A stretch of DNA of 7,712 bases. Source: an uncultured Desulfobacterales bacterium. GTDB taxonomy: Bacteria > Desulfobacterota > Desulfobacteria > Desulfobacterales > JAFDCJ01. A program made the position numbers and the translations under genes. The notes under the pieces were generated by a model. The model made no database searches, had not been told where the DNA came from, and saw only the letters and a program-made list of their open reading frames with translations. The DNA lies in contig CALZJV010000747.1 in NCBI GenBank assembly GCA_945787595.1, positions 1 through 7,712 on the forward strand. The letters are read 5' to 3'. Shown one piece after another: positions 5,146 to 7,712 of the stretch (positions are counted from its first letter, which is position 1; every line of letters begins with the position of its first letter).

Positions 5146-5438
5146 CAACTGTATAAGCGTTCAAAGGTTTCGGATTTATGTCCGGACGAGACCGTTGATT
5201 CTTAAGCTCCGATAAAGTCGAAAAAAGAAAGGCATCTTTGAATCCCGATTTCAGCGGGCAACTTTAAGCCGGTTAAAGCCCGAACGGCATTGGCTTAAGT
5301 GATATTCTCGAACCTGAAACATGAATATTAGAAGAGGCAATGCCTGGTGTCAATTGAAATTACCAAAATGGTATCAATTTAACCTCATCGCACTGCCTTT
5401 ATCCAGCTGGATTTTATATTTTGATTGTACAGGATAAC

Positions 5439-5612
5439 TTATTGAAATTTTATGTCTATCATGCTCTCCAGCTTGTGGAGAACCACAGTGACCTCAACGA
5501 CCGCCTGAACTATCTCTAAAGAAATTCGTTTGCGGTGACGATACATCATTAGTAGGACAAAAAAGCCGAGCAAGATACCCGAAATTATGGATAAAGCGTT
5601 AGGATATATCAA
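5439..5612 (-). CDS. Putative 57-aa single-pass membrane protein
   Basis: The frame reads LIYPNALSII, then a hydrophobic run SGILLGFFVLLMMY, then the basic cluster RHRKR, then an amphipathic tail (VQAVVEVTVVLHKLES) ending IDIKFQ before TAA. One transmembrane helix at about residues 6-24 followed by positive charge predicts an N-out, C-in topology. The start is uncertain. TTG 5612 is the first plausible codon after the stop near 5644-5646, and no ribosome-binding site precedes it; ATG 5549 would remove most of the helix. It faces the 62-aa gene only 20 bp away, so at least one promoter would lie inside the other gene. No family recognised. Confidence 0.35.
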   Translation of the reverse strand: MIYPNALSIISGILLGFFVLLMMYRHRKRISLEIVQAVVEVTVVLHKLESMIDIKFQ

Positions 5613-5632
5613 TAGATTGAGAGGAGCAAGGA

Positions 5633-5821
5633 TTGTTACCGGAGGCTAACTGGGCAATGAGCAAGGAGATGATCATATTTTTCGATAAATTGGGATTTGG
5701 ATGGGTTCTTGACGATAACACGGCCAAGGAGTTGGAATTAAGCCATTTAAAAGATGAGCATACAGTCAATAAATCGCTGATTAAAATTATCGAGAATTTA
5801 TTGGATTATACCGGTGTGTAA
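5633..5821 (+). CDS. Putative 62-aa soluble protein
   Basis: The TTG start at 5633 is chosen because GAGGAG (5621-5626) lies 6 nt upstream, one of the best ribosome-binding sites in the window; ATG 5657 (residue 9) has none. The product (MLPEANWAMSKEMIIFFDKL at its N-terminus, ending IIENLLDYTGV) has no signal peptide or membrane segment. It is mixed charged and hydrophobic, probably helical in the second half (LSHLKDEHTVNKSLIKII). I do not recognise a family. It may be an intact small protein or the tail of a decayed gene. The minus-strand ORF at 5439-5612 diverges from it. Confidence 0.5.
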   Translation: MLPEANWAMSKEMIIFFDKLGFGWVLDDNTAKELELSHLKDEHTVNKSLIKIIENLLDYTGV

Positions 5822-6088
5822 TATGGTTTTGGTGCATATCCTTTACACGCGATCAACCCATGACAGATTGTTCACCAGAACTTGGAAAATTTAATATGGA
5901 TGATATTTCATTTATGCTGGTTTCTGAAAAAGGTCACCGCAACCCTTTCCCGGTTATTATACTTAAGCCCCAGAATTCCTGCCGATAGAAATCATATTGT
6001 AATCGAAAAAACAATGATAATATTAATAATCTGTTCCTGAAACCTGTGACAAAGATCGACTTAGGGTTCACGAATAAATAAGTTCACA
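5822..6088. other. Spacer with no convincing gene
   Basis: The only candidate is a 42-codon plus frame, 5860-5988, starting MTDCSPELGKFNMDD and ending KPQNSCR. It has no clear ribosome-binding site and no recognisable features, so I do not call it a gene. AT-rich DNA near 5996-6030 and a direct repeat of GTTCAC (6066 and 6082) may include a promoter for the downstream gene, but no pair of boxes stands out. Confidence 0.4.
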
Positions 6089-6195
6089 ATTTTGGGCGTT
6101 GAGGCGCCTGTCTGGCAAGGCGCGAAAACGCAGGAATATCTGGATATTCCGAGCTTTCGCAACGCAGCCAGGCGGGATGCATCGGCGTATAAATT
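6089..6195. repeat. ~107-bp palindromic element in the leader of the large gene
   Basis: The block is symmetric around 6141. The apex is a perfect 8-bp stem GGAATATC/GATATTCC (6133-6140, 6143-6150) with a 2-nt loop. Below it come GCGAAA/TTTCGC (6122-6127, 6155-6160), CTGGC/GCCAG (6112-6116, 6167-6171) extended by G-T pairs, and AATTT/AAATT at the ends (6089-6093, 6191-6195). A single strand can fold into one long hairpin with small internal loops. Several mismatches are G-T pairs, which suits folding as RNA. It ends 15 bp before the ATG at 6211. It may be a dispersed repeat of the genome or a leader element controlling the gene. Confidence 0.65.
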
Positions 6196-6210
6196 AATCC
6201 GTGGAAAGGC

Positions 6211-7712
6211 ATGAGAGTGCTAGCTATGGCGAGAACATACAAAAACAACCATCTATTTCGAGGACTTTTACAATCGGAAGACGGAGTCATTTCCCGAATT
6301 TTGGATGTGGACAACCGGTCGATTACCTTCCAAACCACCTTCGGACTCAACGAGGATCTGGTCGATGAATTGAAGAATCGACCGGAGCACATCTTGTTCA
6401 GTGAACGGTCCAGGATTGCCCGGTTAGGTATTCAGATCAAGTGCGATCCGCCCGATACCAACAGTTTACAGGGGGATATGATAACTCTGACGCTGGTAGC
6501 TTCGGCAGTCATACCAGGTTATCCCGGTCTAGACGAGTTCAAAGATTTTTTTACTCTGGGACTGCCGGTCGGGCGACTGGTATTTTGTGATCCTGAGGCC
6601 CTCTTAAGCTCGGATGAAGTTCTGGAAGCCATCGAGCGCGCTGAGCTGAAATTGCCGGCATCAACCACTATCTCCAGCGACGGCAGTATTGTGATTGCCC
6701 CACACAAGGCTGTTTGCCGGTTTAGAGAGCCATTGGACAAAAGGACTCTCGGCCGAATTTTACTTCGGGAGGACGGCCGCGAGCTTCTCAACCGTTATCA
6801 GGTCCGTAATGCGATGCCATCGGTAACCATTGCTGCGGGCGAAGGGGTTGTGACGACCTGCTCCATGTATCTAAATGAACACTATGTGGTGTTACAAAGC
6901 GGTTTTGCCCTGGGCCGAAACCTGCCGGCAACCGTGCTGGATCCCATTAAAACGCGGGGTATTCGGATTTATTTAGAAATTGTCAATCAGAGCAATCATC
7001 CCATTGTGAATCCATTGATATCGGCCAAGGTATACAATGTCGCTAAGTCCCGAAACGGTTTACGGCCTAAAAAAGGCGCACAGACAGGTAACTTTTATAC
7101 CTACCGTCAAATGCGCGAATTCGAAGCGCGGTTTAACAGCTGCAGCAATCACACCTGCCATTTTTTAGACAAACCGGTGGCTGTCGCTCACGGAGAGGCG
7201 GACAGGCTAAAGAAGGCCGAAATCTTTTTAAACGGTCCCTTTGAGGATTGTGATGTGACCCGGGCCATGTGCTCGCTGGCCAGACGTGACTTTTCACCGA
7301 AAAGCGAATGCTCCCACGTGTATGCAACGTCCAGGATCGAAGATGCCCTCGATCGTATTCCGGCTGTTTTAATCATGAAATATTTCCCCAATATCATCGA
7401 GCATCGCGACATCATAAATCTGACCTGCGAGGGTAAATTAAAGGCGCTTTATTTTTATGAGCCGTCCTGCGAACACGGCCCGTTTTTATCGCAACAGGAT
7501 CACCATCGCCTGGAAGAATATCATGCCTTCGGCCTGGAAGTGTACTGGGTATCCGGACTGAATGACTGCCTCATGAAACACACCATGCGAGACGGCATGG
7601 GCTATTTTGTGGCACCGGAGCGGATCGCTGATTTTCATAAGTCGATGCTGTTTGCATTTTACGGATCCAATCAGAAACTTTCGCCAAGAGGAGAGATAAA
7701 ACTCGGAGAACT
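6211..7712 (+). CDS. Large unrecognised protein, possible Rossmann-type C-terminal domain; 3' end beyond window
   Basis: Five hundred codons are open with no stop, so the gene is real and incomplete. I recognise no family for the visible part. There is no signal peptide or membrane helix, so it is probably cytoplasmic. Residues 1-280 look beta-rich, including GIRIYLEIVNQSNHPIVNPL (about 250-269), which reads like a beta-sandwich strand pair. A Cys/His cluster NSCSNHTCHFLD (309-320) and scattered cysteines follow. Residues 383-480 alternate strands and helices (IPAVLIMKYFP, KLKALYFYEP, GLEVYWVSG). The visible end MLFAFYGSNQKLSPRGEIKL (479-498) resembles the opening strand and glycine-serine loop of LOG/TIGR00730-type nucleotide-binding proteins; this is tentative. 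ATG 6211 follows an in-frame stop at 6190; GGAAAGG lies too close to it, so ATG 6226 (GAGAG 8 nt upstream) is a fair alternative. Confidence 0.85.
   Translation, partial: MRVLAMARTYKNNHLFRGLLQSEDGVISRILDVDNRSITFQTTFGLNEDLVDELKNRPEHILFSERSRIARLGIQIKCDPPDTNSLQGDMITLTLVASAVIPGYPGLDEFKDFFTLGLPVGRLVFCDPEALLSSDEVLEAIERAELKLPASTTISSDGSIVIAPHKAVCRFREPLDKRTLGRILLREDGRELLNRYQVRNAMPSVTIAAGEGVVTTCSMYLNEHYVVLQSGFALGRNLPATVLDPIKTRGIRIYLEIVNQSNHPIVNPLISAKVYNVAKSRNGLRPKKGAQTGNFYTYRQMREFEARFNSCSNHTCHFLDKPVAVAHGEADRLKKAEIFLNGPFEDCDVTRAMCSLARRDFSPKSECSHVYATSRIEDALDRIPAVLIMKYFPNIIEHRDIINLTCEGKLKALYFYEPSCEHGPFLSQQDHHRLEEYHAFGLEVYWVSGLNDCLMKHTMRDGMGYFVAPERIADFHKSMLFAFYGSNQKLSPRGEIKLGE

Larger units (their letters stand above)
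4810..5438. other. Gene-free interval of about 630 bp
   Basis: No reading frame looks like a protein. Besides the 169-bp inverted-repeat element and the GC hairpins listed separately, 5240-5412 holds several small foldable pieces. These are CCCG/CGGG at 5244-5257, TTAAGCC/GGCTTAA at 5264-5298, AGGCA-A-TGCCT near 5336-5346, AATTGA/TCAATT with TACC/GGTA near 5353-5378, and the palindrome ATCCAGCTGGAT at 5401-5412 followed by T-rich sequence. A structured RNA is possible, but I recognise no Rfam-like consensus. Confidence 0.5.

Noticed and set aside
5240..5412. Known riboswitch, 6S RNA or tmRNA
   Set aside because: Several short stems are present, but no consensus I know can be matched, so it is reported only as foldable sequence.
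6084..6791. Two minus-strand frames opposite the large gene
   Set aside because: The plus strand is open for 500 codons with protein-like composition; the minus frames are Ser/Arg-rich shadows.
1..7712. CRISPR array
   Set aside because: No regularly spaced direct repeats of 25-40 bp were found; the only tandem repeat is the 23-bp duplication without a spacer.

Overview
The window looks like an accessory, decaying stretch of a Gram-negative anaerobe's chromosome. The family resemblances I recognise (an IS91-type HUH transposase, an ALDH7 tail, a zinc-finger-like protein next to a tyrosine recombinase) fit a Desulfobacterota genome best. That assignment rests on memory of protein families, not on a marker gene. 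No rRNA, CRISPR array or complete tRNA is present.

Layout. (1) 1-1427, minus strand: a dead IS91-family transposase. It carries two in-frame stops, a His-to-Tyr change in the HUH motif, and several separate insertions, two of them compact palindromes: a 56-bp branched palindrome and a 36-bp in-frame one. (2) 1428-2262: no large gene. It holds an extended -10 promoter-like site, a 34-codon CxxC micro-ORF, a tRNA 3'-end-like fragment and a 210-bp inverted-repeat-bounded segment rich in hairpins. (3) 2263-3224, minus strand: the catalytic half of a tyrosine recombinase, put out of frame by a 23-bp tandem duplication from an upstream zinc-finger-like frame, to which it would otherwise be fused. 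Recombinase-site-like repeats lie upstream. (4) 3631-3861, plus strand: only the last ~75 codons of an ALDH7-type aldehyde dehydrogenase. (5) 3919-4809, minus strand: an intact HAD-superfamily phosphatase of the Cof type. (6) 4810-5438: no convincing gene, but a 169-bp MITE-like element and tandem GC hairpins that include a terminator. (7) 5439-5821: two small divergent ORFs, a 57-aa single-pass membrane protein (minus) and a 62-aa soluble protein with a good ribosome-binding site (plus). (8) 6089-6195: a ~107-bp palindrome just upstream of (9) 6211-7712, plus strand, a large unrecognised protein that runs off the window and appears to start a Rossmann-type domain at its visible end.

The genes do not form a pathway. 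Intact genes (the HAD phosphatase and the large unknown) are separated by debris of mobile elements and by small palindromic repeats. The most unusual material is that repeat population, especially the branched palindrome inside the IS91 gene, and the large unknown protein behind its palindromic leader.
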